A DNA stretch of 64,000 nucleotides from Isoperla grammatica. Taxonomy: Eukaryota; Arthropoda; Insecta; Plecoptera; Perlodidae. The stretch is from assembly GCA_945910005.1 (NCBI GenBank), contig OX246749.1:30520311-30584310 (forward strand). The letters run 5' to 3'. A model generated the notes under the pieces. It worked only from the letters and a program-made list of their open reading frames with translations. It was not told the DNA's origin and did not search any database. The position numbers and the translations under genes are program-made. This document shows, one piece after another, positions 1 to 11,985 of the stretch (positions are counted from its first letter, which is position 1; the number at the start of each line of letters is the position of its first letter).

Positions 1-2867
1 CTACCTCCCCCGTGTGGCCCCGGGAGAGAATAGGTCCAGGGTAGCTCTTCCTGACTTAGGAGACGAGCCTCTGACATCCTCCACAGTTCCACACATCAGC
101 CTCTCCTCCAACTACCTCCCCCGTGTGGCCCCAGGAAGGAATAGGTCCAGGGTAGCTCTTCCGGACTTAGGAGAGGAGCCTCTGACATCCTCCACAGTTC
201 CACACATCAGCCTCTCCTCCAACTATGGTGCCCGTGTGGCCCCGGGAGAGAATAGGTCCAGGGTAGCTCTTACTGACTTAGGAGAGGAGCCTCTGACATC
301 CTCCACAGTTCCACACATCAGCCTCTCCTCCAACTACCTCCCCCGTGTGGCCCCGGAAACGAATAGGTCCAGGGTAGCTCTTCCTGACTTAGGAGAGGAG
401 CCTCTGACATCCTCCACAGTTTCACAGTTCCACACATCAGCCTCTCCTCCAACTACCTCCCCCGTGTGGCCCCGGGAGAGAATAGGTCCAGGGTAGCTCT
501 TCCTGACTTAGGAGAGGAGCCTCTGACATCCTCCACAGTTCCACACAACAGCTTCTCCTCCAACTACCTCCCCCGTGTGGCCCCGGGAGAGAATAGGTCC
601 AGGGTAGCTCTTCCTGACTTAGGAGAGGAACCTCTGATATCCTCCACAGTTCCACACATGAGCCTCTCCTCCAACTACCTCCCCCGTGTGGGTTCGGGAG
701 AGAATGGGTCCAGGGTAGCTCGAATGGGTCCAGGGTAGCTCTTCCTGACTTAGGAGAGGAGCCTCTGACATCCTCCACAGTTCCACACATCAGCCTCTCC
801 TCCAACTACCTCCCCCGTGTGGCCCCAGGAGAGAATAGGTCCAAAGTAGCTCTTCCTGACTGAGGAGAGGAGCCTCTGACATCCTCCACAGTTCCACACA
901 TCAGCCTTTCCTCCAACTACCTCCTTCGTGTGGCCCCGGGAGAGAATAGCTCCAGGGTAGCTCTTCCTGACTTAGGAAAGGAGCCTCTGACATCCTCCAC
1001 AGTTCCACACATCAGCCTCTCCTCCAACTACCTCCCTCGTGTGGCCCTGGGAGAGAGTAGGTCCAGGCTAGCTCTTCCTGACTTAGGAGAGGAGCCTCTG
1101 ACATCCTCCACAGTTCCACACATCAGCCCCTCCTCCAACTACCTCCCCCGTGTGGCCCCGGGAGAGAATAGGTCCAGGGTAGCTCTTCCTAACTGAGGAG
1201 AGGAGCCTCTGACATCCTCCACAGTTCCACACATCAGCCTCTCCTCCAACTACCTCCCCCGTGTGGCCCCAGGAGAGAATAGGTCCAAAGTAGCTCTTCC
1301 TGACTGAGGAGAGGAGCCTCTGACATCCTACACAGTTCCACACATCAGCCTCTCCTCCAACTACCTCCTTCGTGTGGCGCCGGGAGAGAATAGGTCCAGG
1401 GTAGCTCTTCCTGACTTAGGAAAGGAGCCTCTGACATCCTCCACAGTTCCACACATCAGCCTCTCCTCCAACTACCCCCCTCGTGTGGCCCCGGGAGAGA
1501 ATAGGTCCAGGGTAGCTCTTCCTGACTTAGGAAAGGAGCCTCTGACATCCTCCACAGTTCCACACATCAGCCTCTCCTCCAACTACCTCCCCCGTGTGGC
1601 CCCGGGAGAGAATAGGTCCAGGGTAGCTCTTCCTGCCTTAGGAGAAGAGCCTCTGACATCCTCCACAGTTCCACAGATCAGCCTCTCCTCCAACTACCTC
1701 CCCCGTGTGGCCCCGGGAGAGAATAGGTCCAGGGTAGCTCTTCCTGACTTAGGAGAGGAGCCTCTGAAATCCTCCACAGTTCCACACATCAGCCTCTCCT
1801 CCAACTACCTCCCCCGTGTGGCCCCGGGAGAGAATAGGTCCAGGGTAGCTCTTCCTGACTCAGGAGAGGAGGCTCTGACATCCTCTACAGTTCAACACAT
1901 CAGCCTCTCCTCCAGCTACCTCCCCCGTGTGGCCCGGGGAGAGAATTGGTCCAGGGTAGCTCTTCCTGACTGAGGAGAGGAGCCTCTGACATCCTCCACA
2001 GTTCCACACATCAGCCTCTCCTCCAACTACCTCCCCCGTGTGGCCCCGGGAGAGAATAGGTCCAGTTTAGTTCTTCCTGACTTAAGAGAGGAGCCTCTGA
2101 CATTCTTCACAGTTCCACACATCAGCCTCTCCTCCAACTACCTCCCTCGTGTGGCCCTGGGAGAGATTAGGTCCAGGGTAGCTCTTCCTGACTTAGGAGA
2201 GGAGCCTCTGACATCCTCCACAGTTCCACACATCAGCCCCTCCTCCAACTACCTCTCCCGTGTGGCCCCGGGAGAGAATAGGTCCAGGGTAGCTCTTCCT
2301 AACTGAGGAGAGGAGCCTCTGACATCCTCCACAGTTCCACACATTAGCCTCTCCTCCAACTACCTCCCCCGTGTGGCCCTGGGAGAGAATAGGTCCGGGG
2401 AGCTCTTCCTGACTCAGGAGAGGAGCCTCTGACATCCTCCACAGTTCCACACATAAGCCTCTCCTCCAACTACCTCCCCCGTGTGGCCCCGGGAGAGAAT
2501 AGGTCCAGGGTAGCTCTTCCTGACTGAGAAGAGGAGCCTCCGACATCCTCCACAGTTCCACACATCAGCCTCTCCTCCAACAACCCCCCTCGTGTGGCCT
2601 CGGGAAAGAATAGGTCCAGGGTAGCTCTTCCTGACTTAGGAGAGGAGCCTCTGACATCCTCCACAGTTCCACACATCAGCCACTCCTCCAACTACCTCCC
2701 CCGTGTGGCCCTGGGAGAGAATAGGTCCAGGGTAGCTCTTCCTGACTCAGGAGAGGAGCCTCTGACATCCTCCAAAGTTCCACACATCAGCCTCTCCTCC
2801 AACTACCTCCCCCGTGTGGCCCTGGGAGAGAATAGGTCCAGGGTAGCTCTTCCTGACTCAGGAGAGG
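1..2867. repeat. 111-bp minisatellite array, about 26 copies
   Basis: A 111-bp unit starting near CTACCTCCCCCGTGTGGCC repeats head to tail from the window edge, so the array extends further left. Units differ by scattered substitutions. Because 111 is divisible by three, reading frames persist through many units (37-residue periodicity with a V-P-H-I-S-L-S-S-N-Y core). Several units turn GACTTAGG into GACTGAGG, which puts a stop in the plus frame (near 870, 1195, 1305, 1970, 2300 and 2525), and both strands are open over long runs. I therefore read it as non-coding satellite rather than a repetitive protein gene. Confidence 0.93.
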
Positions 2868-3242
2868 AGGAGACCAGGGGCCAACGTCGCACGTTATTAA
2901 ATGAATCAACCAATCTTACTTGACCATCTGAAACAGGTTAAGATACAACACATAATAAACCACTACCCACAGAAGAGCGGTAGATCTTGAGCGTGGGTAA
3001 AGCTTTCATGAATGGATCCTATAAAATACATATAATAATATAATACAATAAATAATCAAAATCAAAAATCCTATCCTTCCTTCTCCCCGTGTATTTGGGG
3101 AGGGGCATGGGGGTGCTGACCCCATAATCCCCCCCTTGGACACGCCACTGACCACATGTTCATGGGGCATGGGGGTGCTGTACCGGGGCGAAGCGATATA
3201 TCTAGACGGCCTTGGCTGAACCCCATAATACCCCCCTTGGAT
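2868..3242. other. Unique spacer with partial duplication and a hAT-like end
   Basis: AT-rich DNA between two satellites. It holds a duplicated 40-bp motif starting GGGGCATGGGGGTGCTG at 3102 and again at about 3165. The second copy is interrupted by about 40 bp containing GGCGAAGCGATATATC. The first copy ends at 3150 in CACGCCACTG, whose reverse complement CAGTGGCGTG resembles hAT-family termini. No partner end or target duplication was found. No gene is seen. Confidence 0.5.
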
Positions 3243-6200
3243 CTACCCCGGGCCGAGACGGGTCTCCTTTAGTCGCCTCTTACGACTAGCAGAGTCACTC
3301 TGGGCCACTTCTACCCCGGGCCGAGACGGGTCTCCTTTAGTCGCCTCTTACGACTAGCAGAGTCACTCTGGGCCTATTCTACCCCGGGCCGAGACGAGTC
3401 TCCTTTCGTCGTCTCTTACGACTAGCAGAGTCACTCTGGGCCTTTTCTACCCTTGGCCGAGACGGGTCTCCTTTCGTCGCCTCTTACGACTAGCAGAGTC
3501 ACTCTGGGCACTTCTATCCCGGGCCGAGACGGGTCTCCTTTTGTCGCCTCTTACGACTAGCAGAGTCACTCTGGGCCACTTCTACCCCGGGCCGAGACGG
3601 GTCTCCTTTAGTCGTCTCTTACGACTAGCAGAGTCACTCTGGGCCACTTCTACCCCGGGCTGAGACGGGTCTCCTTTAGTCGCCTCTTACGACTAGCAGA
3701 GTCAATCTGGGTCTATTCTACCCCGGGCCGAGACGGGTCTTCTTTTGTCGCCTCTTACGACTAGCAGAGTCACTCTTGGCCACTTCTACCCCGGACCGAG
3801 ACGGGTCTCTTATAGTCTCCTCTTACGACTAGCTTAGTCACTTTAGGCCACCTCTACCCCGGGCCGAGATGGGTCTCCTTAAGTCGCCTCTTACGACTAG
3901 CAGAGTCACTCTGGGCCTATTCTACCCCGGGCCGAGACGGGTCTCCTTTAGTCGCCTCTTACGACTAGCAGAGTCACTCTGGGCTACTTCTACCCCGGGC
4001 CGAGACGGGTCTCCTTAGTCGCTTCTTACGACTAGCAGAGTCACTCTGGTCACTTCTACCCCGGGCCGAGACGGGTCTCCTTTAGTCGCCTCTTACGACT
4101 AGCAGAGTCACCCTGGGCCTATTCTACCCCGGGCCGAGACGGGTCTCCTTAAGTCGCCTCTTACGACTAGCAGAGTCACCCTGGGCCTATTCTACCCCGG
4201 GCCGAGACGGGTCTCCTTAAGTCGCCTCTTACGACTAGCAGAGTCACTCTGGGCCACTTCTACCCCGGGCCGAGACGGGTCTCCTTTAGTCGCCTCTTAC
4301 GACTAGCAGAGTCACTCTGGGCCACTTCTACCCCGGGCCGAGACGGGTCTCCTTTAGTCGCCTCTTACGACTAGCAGAGTCACTCTGGGCCTATTCTACC
4401 CCGGGCCGAGACGAGTCTCCTTTCGTCGTCTCTTACGACTAGCAGAGTCACTCTGGGCCTTTTCTACCCTTGGCCGAGACGGGTCTCCTTTCGTCGCCTC
4501 TTACGACTAGCAGAGTCACTCTGGGCACTTCTATCCCGGGCCGAGACGGGTCTCCTTTTGTCGCCTCTTACGACTAGCAGAGTCACTCTGGGCCACTTCT
4601 ACCCCGGGCCGAGACGGGTCTCCTTTAGTCGTCTCTTACGACTAGCAGAGTCACTCTGGGCCACTTCTACCCCGGGCTGAGACGGGTCTCCTTTAGTCGC
4701 CTCTTACGACTAGCAGAGTCAATCTGGGTCTATTCTACCCCGGGCCGAGACGGGTCTTCTTTTGTCGCTTCTTACGACTAGCAGAGTCACTCTTGGCCAC
4801 TTCTACCCCGGACCGAGACGGGTCTCTTATAGTCTCCTCTTACGACTAGCTTAGTCACTCTAGGCCACCTCTACCCCGGGCCGAGATGGGTCTCCTTAAG
4901 TCGCCTCTTACGACTAGCAGAGTCACTCTGGGCCTATTCTACCCCGGGCCGAGACGGGTCTCCTTTAGTCGCCTCTTACGACTAGCAGAGTCACTCTGGG
5001 CTACTTCTACCCCGGGCCGAGACGGGTCTCCTTAGTCGCTTCTTACGACTAGCAGAGTCACTCTGGGCTACTTCTACCCCGGGCCGAGACGGGTCTCCTT
5101 TAGTCGCCTCTTACGACTAGCAGAGTCACTCTGGGCCACTTATACCCCGGGCTGAGATGGGTCTCCTTTAGACGTCTCTTACGACTAGCAGAGTCACCCC
5201 GGGCCACTTCTACCCCGGGCCGAGACGGGTCTCCTCTAGTCGTCTCTTACGACTAACAGAGTCACTCTGGGCCACTTCAACCGGGTCGTGACGGGTCCCC
5301 TTTAGTCGTCTCTTACGACTAGCAGAGTCACTCTGGGCCACTTCTACCCCGGGCCAAGACGGGTCTCCTTTAGTCGCCCTTTACGACTAGCAGAGTCACT
5401 CTGAGCCTATTTAACCCCGGGCCGAGACGGGTCTCCTTTAGTCGCCTCTTACGACTAGCAGAGTCACTCTGGGCCACTTCTACCCCGGGCAGAGACGGGT
5501 CTCCTTTAGTCGCCTCTTACGACTAGCAGAGTCACCCTGGGCCTATTCTACCCCGGGCCGAGACGGGTCTCCTTAAGTCGCCTCTTACGACTAGCAGAGT
5601 CACTCTGGGCCACTTCTACCCCGGGCCGAGACGGGTCTCCTTTAGTCGCCTCTTACGACTAGCAGAGTCACTCTGGGCCTATTCTACCCCGGGCCGAGAC
5701 GGGTCTCCTTAAGTCGCCTCTTACGACTAGCAGAGTCACTCTGGTCACTTCTGCCCCGGGCCGAGACGGGTCTCCTTTAGTCGCCTCTTACGACTAGCAG
5801 AGTCACTCTAGGCCACTTCTACCCCGGGCCGAGACGGGTCTCCTTTAGTCGCCTCTTACGACTAGGTGAGTCACTCTGGGCCTATTCTACCCCGGGCCGA
5901 GACGGGTCTCCTTTAGTCGCCTCTTACGACTAGCAGAGTCACTCTGTTCACTTCTACCCCGGGCCGAGACGGGTCTCCTTTAGTCGCCTCTTACGACTAG
6001 CAGAGTCACTCTGGTCACTTCTACCCCGGGCCGAGACGGGTCTCCTTTAGTCGCCTCTTACGACTAGCAGAGTCACTCTGGTCACTTCTACCCCGGGCCG
6101 AGACGGGTCTCCTTTAGTCGCCTCTTACGACTAGCAGAGTCACTCTGGTCACTTCTACCCCGGGCCGAGATGGGTCTCCTTTAGTCACCTCTTACGACTA

Positions 6201-6614
6201 GCAGAGTCACTCTGGCCCACTTCTACCCCGGGCTGAGACGGGTCTCCTTTAGTCGCCTCTTACGACTAGCAGAGTCACTCTGGGCCACCTCTACCCCGGG
6301 CTGAGACGGGTCTCCTTTAGTCGCCTCTTACGACTAGCAGAGTCACTCTGGGCCACTTCTACCCCGGGCCGAGACGGGTCTCCTTTAGTCGTCTCTTACG
6401 ACTAGCAGAGTCACTCTGGGCCACCTCTACCCCGGGCTGAGACGGGTCTACTTTAGTCGTCTCTTACGACTAGCAGAGTCACTCTGGGCCACCTCTACCC
6501 CGGGCTGAGACGGGTCTCCTTTAGTCGCCTCTTACGACTAGCAGAGTCACTCTGGGCCACTTCTACCCCGGGCCGAGACGGGTCTCCTTTAGTCGCCTCT
6601 TACGACTAGCAGAG
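3243..6614. repeat. 68-bp hairpin-rich satellite, about 50 copies
   Basis: The unit is about 68 bp, from TTCTACCCCGGGCCGAGAC through AGAGTCACTCTGGGCCAC, with occasional 1-3 bp indels. Each unit carries three short inverted repeats: GAGAC/GTCTC, TAGTCG/CGACTA around CCTCTTA, and GACT/AGTC. About 800 bp (3243-4049) recurs at 4260-5066, a shift of 1,017 bp or 15 units, recognisable by shared rare variants such as CCCTTGGCCGAG. The AGTCGCCTCTTACGAC core is of a kind I recall from dispersed repeats of other invertebrates. That resemblance is from memory and not checked. Confidence 0.93.
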
Positions 6615-7412
6615 TGTTTCCTGTGTTGTTGGTTTCGCCAGTCAACATAATAATAATTGTTTGTAGTAAACCTGTCCAGGGATCTATTTAGGGCCCTCAT
6701 TTCAGGTTCGTTTTATGCGGTTGTAGCTGGTAGTAAAGTTGCGCCCCCTATTCCGCAACCCATGCGCAAGGTTACTTACAAGGCAGGTAGAAAAGCACAT
6801 TGTGTTCTCATAGTCCGATGGTTGGTGGCGTATATCACTGGTTGTACATACACACAATCAAAAACATATCTGATCTTAATTTCAAAGTCTACGAATTTAA
6901 AGTTATGCAACAACGAATCCAAAAAATTCAAGAAATATCGGTTAAAAAATGTTCAGTTGGATGAAAATGGGATTAAAGATTAGCTTGGTATTGATTCTGG
7001 TATCCAACACTGATGATTGGAGTACATCAGAGTTGGTAAAGAAATTTCCCCTTCTTATCTTCATGTGCTTATTTTTATTTTTTACTCTTCTAAAATTTAA
7101 TAAATTCAATTTAATTTATTTCAAAATATTTTAATTTAATTCAATTTAATTAAATGTAGTCTTTTTTTTTTTTTTTTCTTTATGAACTTCTTTATCGACT
7201 CTGATTACATCTGACGTATCAAGTTGCAGTGACCGCATCCTTGTTTACAACCATCACGTGGGCGGTGACTGGTCGAGCTTCTCTTGTTGTCCTCATTCCC
7301 TCAGAAGTCGCCGGCCCAACAACATCGCGGCCGAACACATTCAGATGATATTTTAGGAATCTAAACCTACCAGACAGTGACCAACACATCTCCCTCAGAA
7401 ACACCAGCGCTC
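6615..7412. other. Intergenic, AT-rich; no supported gene
   Basis: After the satellite there is a short mixed-composition stretch (6615-6950), then strongly AT-rich DNA with a poly-T run near 7161-7177. A 108-codon frame at 6657-6983 begins with TTG, has no recognisable domain and ends in AT-rich sequence, so I do not call it a gene. Bases 7200-7400 are more GC-balanced but show no motif I recognise. Confidence 0.55.
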
Positions 7413-7556
7413 AACATGTAAGTACCCAGCACATGTTGATACATGTTCTGCCATGTTAATACTACCAAGCACAACATGTAAGTACCCAGCACATGTTGAT
7501 ACATGTTCTGCCATGTTAATAGTACCAAGCACAACATGTAAGTACCCAGCACATGT
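7413..7556. repeat. 60-bp satellite, left block (about 2.4 copies)
   Basis: The 60-bp unit CAACATGTAAGTACCCAGC... repeats and contains the palindrome ACATGT several times. It is the same unit as in the larger block at 7861-8388. The two blocks are separated by a unique 300-bp segment. Confidence 0.93.
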
Positions 7557-7860
7557 TAGTTACCACGAAAGTTAGTACGGTTATTGGTTCTGTGTAACTT
7601 TCAATGGTTGGCAACACTGCCGGAACACTTCCGGAACGTCAAAGATGGCGATCAGTAATGGCTGACTAATTTCCTTACTTCTGTCGTCTCGAACACTTAC
7701 ATCACATTTTCTGTACTTATTAACTAAATTTGAACATTAAAACTACTTAAAAAATACTTTGTACACTAGATTTAATATATTTACTACAGTAAATATGAAG
7801 AAATGTCATTAAAATTTATTTTACAGCGATTTTTGAACGCGGACCCAATAGGAAGATTTA
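7557..7860. promoter_or_regulatory. Island inside the 60-bp satellite with ETS and YY1-like motifs
   Basis: This unique segment splits the 60-bp array. Around 7617-7665 it has two CCGGAA ETS-type cores in close spacing followed by AAGATGGCG, a YY1-type core, in a locally CpG-rich patch. Such combinations are known in TATA-less animal promoters. About 170 bp downstream is TTTTACAG, a possible splice acceptor. I infer a possible promoter with a short non-coding exon or the relic of one. There is no transcript evidence. Confidence 0.25.
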
Positions 7861-8388
7861 CCCCAAGCACAACATGTAAGTACCCAGCACATGTTGATAC
7901 ATGTTCTGCCATGTTAATAGTACCAAGCACAACATGTAAGTACCCAGAACATGTTGATACATGTTCTGCCATGTTAATAGTACCAAGCACAACATGTAAA
8001 TTCCCAGCACATGTTGATACATGTTCTGCCATGTTAATAGTACCAAGCCCAACATGTAAGTACCCAGCACATGTTGATACATGATCTGCCATGTTAATAG
8101 TACCAAGCACAACATGTAAGTACCCAGCACATGTTCATACATGTTCTGCCATGTTCATAGTACCAAGCACAACATGTAAGTACCTAGCACATGTTGATAC
8201 ATGATCTGCCATGTTAATAGTACCAAGCCCAACATGTAAGTACCCAGCACATGTTGATACATGTTCTGCCATGTTAATAGTACCAAGCACAACATGTAAG
8301 TACCCAGCACATGTTGATACATGTTCTGCCATTTTAATAGTACCAAGCACAACATGTAAGTACCCAGCACATGTTGATATTTTTTCTG
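7861..8388. repeat. 60-bp satellite, right block (about 9 copies)
   Basis: Same 60-bp unit as at 7413-7556, with few substitutions between copies (for example AAGCCC for AAGCAC). The last unit breaks off at TTGATATTTTTTCTGCC, directly abutting the non-LTR retrotransposon relic. Open frames on both strands come from the stop-poor unit. Confidence 0.93.
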
Positions 8389-9495
8389 CCACGACTCTTA
8401 GATTGCTTGATACCTTCCATCATAGCGGCCTTCGCCTCACAATGATGCATTTGTTTAATCTTTATGTAATCTTTGATCTTTGTTATTTGGATACATTTTC
8501 TATTTCGGATTTAAAATTCAAAATTGACTTGCTGGAAATTTGCCACGAACACCGAGGGTTTACTTTGGTGTTCATAGATCGTTTCAAAATTGATAACAAG
8601 GTTGGGTGTAGCTACTATTGCTCCACTTTAATTGAACAATTCAGGCTAACACGACATGTGTTCAGAGTAAGTCGCCATTCGCAAAGCTCTGCAGTAGGCC
8701 TATATATCACATTGTTCAAAGGAAAAGATTTGAATTTGTTGCGATCACCTGAGTGGTCTTCAAGCAATTTGTGTCATGTAATTTACAAGTCATTTGGTCG
8801 AAGACATTCACTTTTTTCTGGAAAAACTCAACTCGAAGATCTACACAACCGAGTTTTGCTGGGTACCTGGACACGGGGGAGTCGAAGGAAACGAACCGGC
8901 CGCCTAGGCTGCCGTCAGCATCGCCATGTTGGTCCGATATCGCCCCCGTTCCAGATGTCAAGAGTGTCTGTTCAAACAACTTCCTGTAGACAAAGGACAA
9001 AGCTGCTTGGGACCAAGTGCAACAAAACAAGATGCACAGTGTGATGCCCCCAGTAAACCATAAAAATCGGCTTCCTGCTTCCCTCTTTTCCGCCGGGAAG
9101 AGGTGGTATTGACACGGGTTCGCCTTGGCCGTATTCGTTTAACTCATGGCTATCTCCTTAGGAGGGAAGATGTTGTCCAAAATGTGACACACTTGATGTT
9201 CCTCTGACTGTTTACATCACATATTGGAAGAATGTACCAAACACCATGTGTTGAAACACAAAGACATCTTTCCCAGTAGTATGAAGAATTTCTATCATAC
9301 GACAACTGGGATAAACTCAAAATTTATCATACAATAAAAACGATATAAATAGTGTGTCCAACAATTTTAAATAACATAAAATTCAATCACTGCTAAGGGC
9401 TTGTTTCCTTATTTTAACTTGCTAACCAGCATCTCGATGGCGCAAAATGACCCAACTGGTTGAAGCGCCCTTAAGTCAAATGAATATAATTGTAA
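8389..9495 (+). mobile_element. Decayed jockey-type non-LTR retrotransposon, 3' part
   Basis: Conceptual translation with several frame shifts gives the order expected downstream of a jockey-clade reverse transcriptase. First comes the linker L-D-T-F-H-H-S-G-L-R-L (about 8403-8435) followed by S/N-L-Y-V. Next is a damaged RNase H, including D-x-L-S-G-L-Q-A-I and the signature FCWVPGHGGVEGNE at 8854-8895. Then comes REEVVLTRVRLGRIRLTHG (about 9097-9153), and finally a CxxC...HxxxxC zinc knuckle (9174-9235). Frameshifts and stops make it non-functional. The tail near 9434-9495 (GGTTGAAGCGCCCTTAAG) looks like a 3' UTR end. The 5' part is missing. Confidence 0.85.
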
Positions 9496-9510
9496 AAATG
9501 TGATTACTGC

Positions 9511-11985
9511 CGCAGGTACCACGGGGTGAGCCCGGCCGTCTAGCCCAATCAGCAGCCGACACACGACCAAGATGGTGGTGCTCAACGAGTGGCCGTGCGA
9601 GTACGCACTAATCACGATCATGTTGCGCAGGTACCACGCGGTGAGCCCGGCCGTCTAGACCAATCAGCAGCCGACACACGACCAAGATGGCGGTGCTCAA
9701 CGAGTGGCCGTGCGAGTACGCACTAATCACGATCATGTTGCGCAGGTACCACGCGGTGAGCCCGGCCGTCTAGACCAATCAGCAGCCGACACACGACCAA
9801 GATGGTGGTGCTCAACGAGTGGCCGTGCGAGTACGCACTAATCACGATCATGTTGCGCAGGTACCACGCGGTGAGCCCGGCCGTCTAGACCAATCAGCAG
9901 CCGACACACGACCAAGATGGCGGTGCTCAACGAGTGGCCGTGCGAGTACGCACTAATCACGATCATGTTGCGCAGGTACCACGCGGTGAGCCCGGCCGTC
10001 TAGACCAATCAGCAGCCGACACACGACCAAGATGGTGGTGCTCAACGAGTGGCCGTGCGAGTACGCACTAATCACGATCATGTTGCGCAGGTACCACGCG
10101 GTGAGCCCGGCCGTCTAGACCAATCAGCAGCCGACACACGACCAAGATGGTGGTGCTCAACGAGTGGCCGTGCGAGTACGCACTAATCACGATCATGTTG
10201 CGCAGGTACCACGCGGTGAGCCCGGCCGTCTAGACCAATCAGCAGTCGACACACGACCAAGATGGTGGTGCTGAACGAGTGGCCGTGCGAGTACGCACTA
10301 ATCACGATCATGTTGCGCAGGTACCACGCGGTGAGCCCGGCCGTCTAGACCAATCAGCAGCCGACACACGACCAAGATGTTGGTGCTCAACGAGTGGCCG
10401 TGCGAGTACGCACTTATCACGATCATGTTGCGCAGGTACCACGCGGTGAGCCCGGCCGTCTAGACCAATCAGCAGCCGACACACGACCAAGATGGTGGTG
10501 CTCAACGAGTGGCCGTGCGAGTACGCACTAATCACGATCATGTTGCGCAGGTACCACGCGGTGAGCCCGGCCGTCTAGACCAATCAGCAGCCGACACACG
10601 ACCAAGATGTTGGTGCTCAACGAGTGGCCGTGCGAGTACGCACTTATCACGATCATGTTGCGCAGGTACCACGCGGTGAGCCCGGTCGTCTAGACCAATC
10701 AGCAGCCGACACACGACCAAGATGGTGGTGCTCAACGAGTGGCCGTGCGAGTACGCACTAATCACGATCATGTTGCGCAGGTACCACGCGGTGAGCCCGG
10801 CCGTCTAGACCAATCAGCAGCCGACACACGACCAAGATGGTGGTGCTCAACGAGTGGCCGTGCGAGTACGCACTAATCACGATCATGTTGCGCAGGTACC
10901 AGGCGGTGAGCCCGGCCGTCTAGACCAATCAGCAGCCGACACACGACCAAGATGGTGGTGCTCAACGAGTGGCCGTGCGAGTACGCACTAATCACGATCA
11001 TGTTGCGCAGGTACCAGGCGGTGAGCCCGGCCGTCTAGACCAATCAGCAGCCGACACACGACCAAGATGGTGGTGCTCAACGAGTGGCCGTGCGAGTACG
11101 CACTAATCACGATCATGTTGCGCAGGTACCACGCGGTGAGCCCGGCCGTCTAGACCAATCAGCAGCCGACACACGACCAAGATGGTGGTGCTCAACGAGT
11201 GGCCGTGCGAGTACGCACTAATCACGATCATGTTGCGCAGGTACCACGCGGTGAGCCCGGCCGTCTAGACCAATCAGCAGCCGACACACGACCAAGATGG
11301 TGGTGCTCAACGAGTGGCCGTGCGAGTACGCACTAATCACGATCATGTTGCGCAGGTACCACGCGGTGAGCCCGGCCGTCTAGACCAATCAGCAGCCGAC
11401 ACACGACCAAGATGGTGGTGCTCAACGAGTGGCCGTGCGAGTACGCACTAATCACGATCATGTTGGCAGGTACCACGCGGTGAGCCCGGCCGTCTAGACC
11501 AATCAGCAGCCGACACACGACCAAGATGTTGGTGCTCAACGAGTGGCCGTGCGAGTACGCACTTATCACGATCATGTTGCGCAGGTACCACGCGGTGAGC
11601 CCGGCCGTCTAGACCAATCAGCAGCCGACACACGAACAAGATGGTGGTGCTCAACGAGTGGCCGTGCGAGTACGCACTAATCACGATCATGTTGCGCAGG
11701 TACCACGCTGTGAGCCCGGCCGTCTAGACCAATCAGCAGCCGACACACGACCAAGATGGTGGTGCTCAACGAGTGGCCGTGCGAGTACGCACTAATCACG
11801 ATCATGTTGCGCAGGTACCACGCGGTGAGCCCGGCCGTCTAGACCAATCAGCAGCCGACACACGACCAAGATGGTGGTGCTCAACGAGTGGCCGTGCGAG
11901 TACGCACTAATCACGATCATGTTGCGCAGGTACCACGCGGTGAGCCCGGCCGTCTAGACCAATCAGCAGCCGACACACGACCAAG
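9511..11985 (+). repeat. 115-bp satellite carrying the start region of the downstream gene, about 22 copies
   Basis: The 115-bp period is exact at nearly every copy (CAGGTACC at 9513, 9628, 9743 and so on). Each unit contains GTCTAGACCAATCAG (a palindrome plus a CCAAT box), then CCAAGATGG, whose ATG opens M-V-V-L-N-E-W-P-C-E-Y-A. These are the same first 12 residues as the gene starting at 11986. After those codons the units read CTAATCACGATCATGTTGCGCAG where the gene has its own diverged sequence, and they stop at a TAG in the next unit. Some units carry AAGATGGCGG, an extended YY1-type site. The last unit runs directly into the gene. Confidence 0.92.

Noticed and set aside
1..2867. Repetitive protein gene with 37-residue repeats
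   Set aside because: Several units carry in-frame stops, both strands are open, and there is no start, splice or poly(A) context.
6657..7134. Small genes in the AT-rich spacer
   Set aside because: Non-ATG or late starts, no domain, no composition difference, no splice context.
8211..9044. 277-codon protein covering the 60-bp array and the non-LTR relic
   Set aside because: It is a fusion of satellite translation with a frameshifted RNase H. The recognisable motifs lie in other frames.
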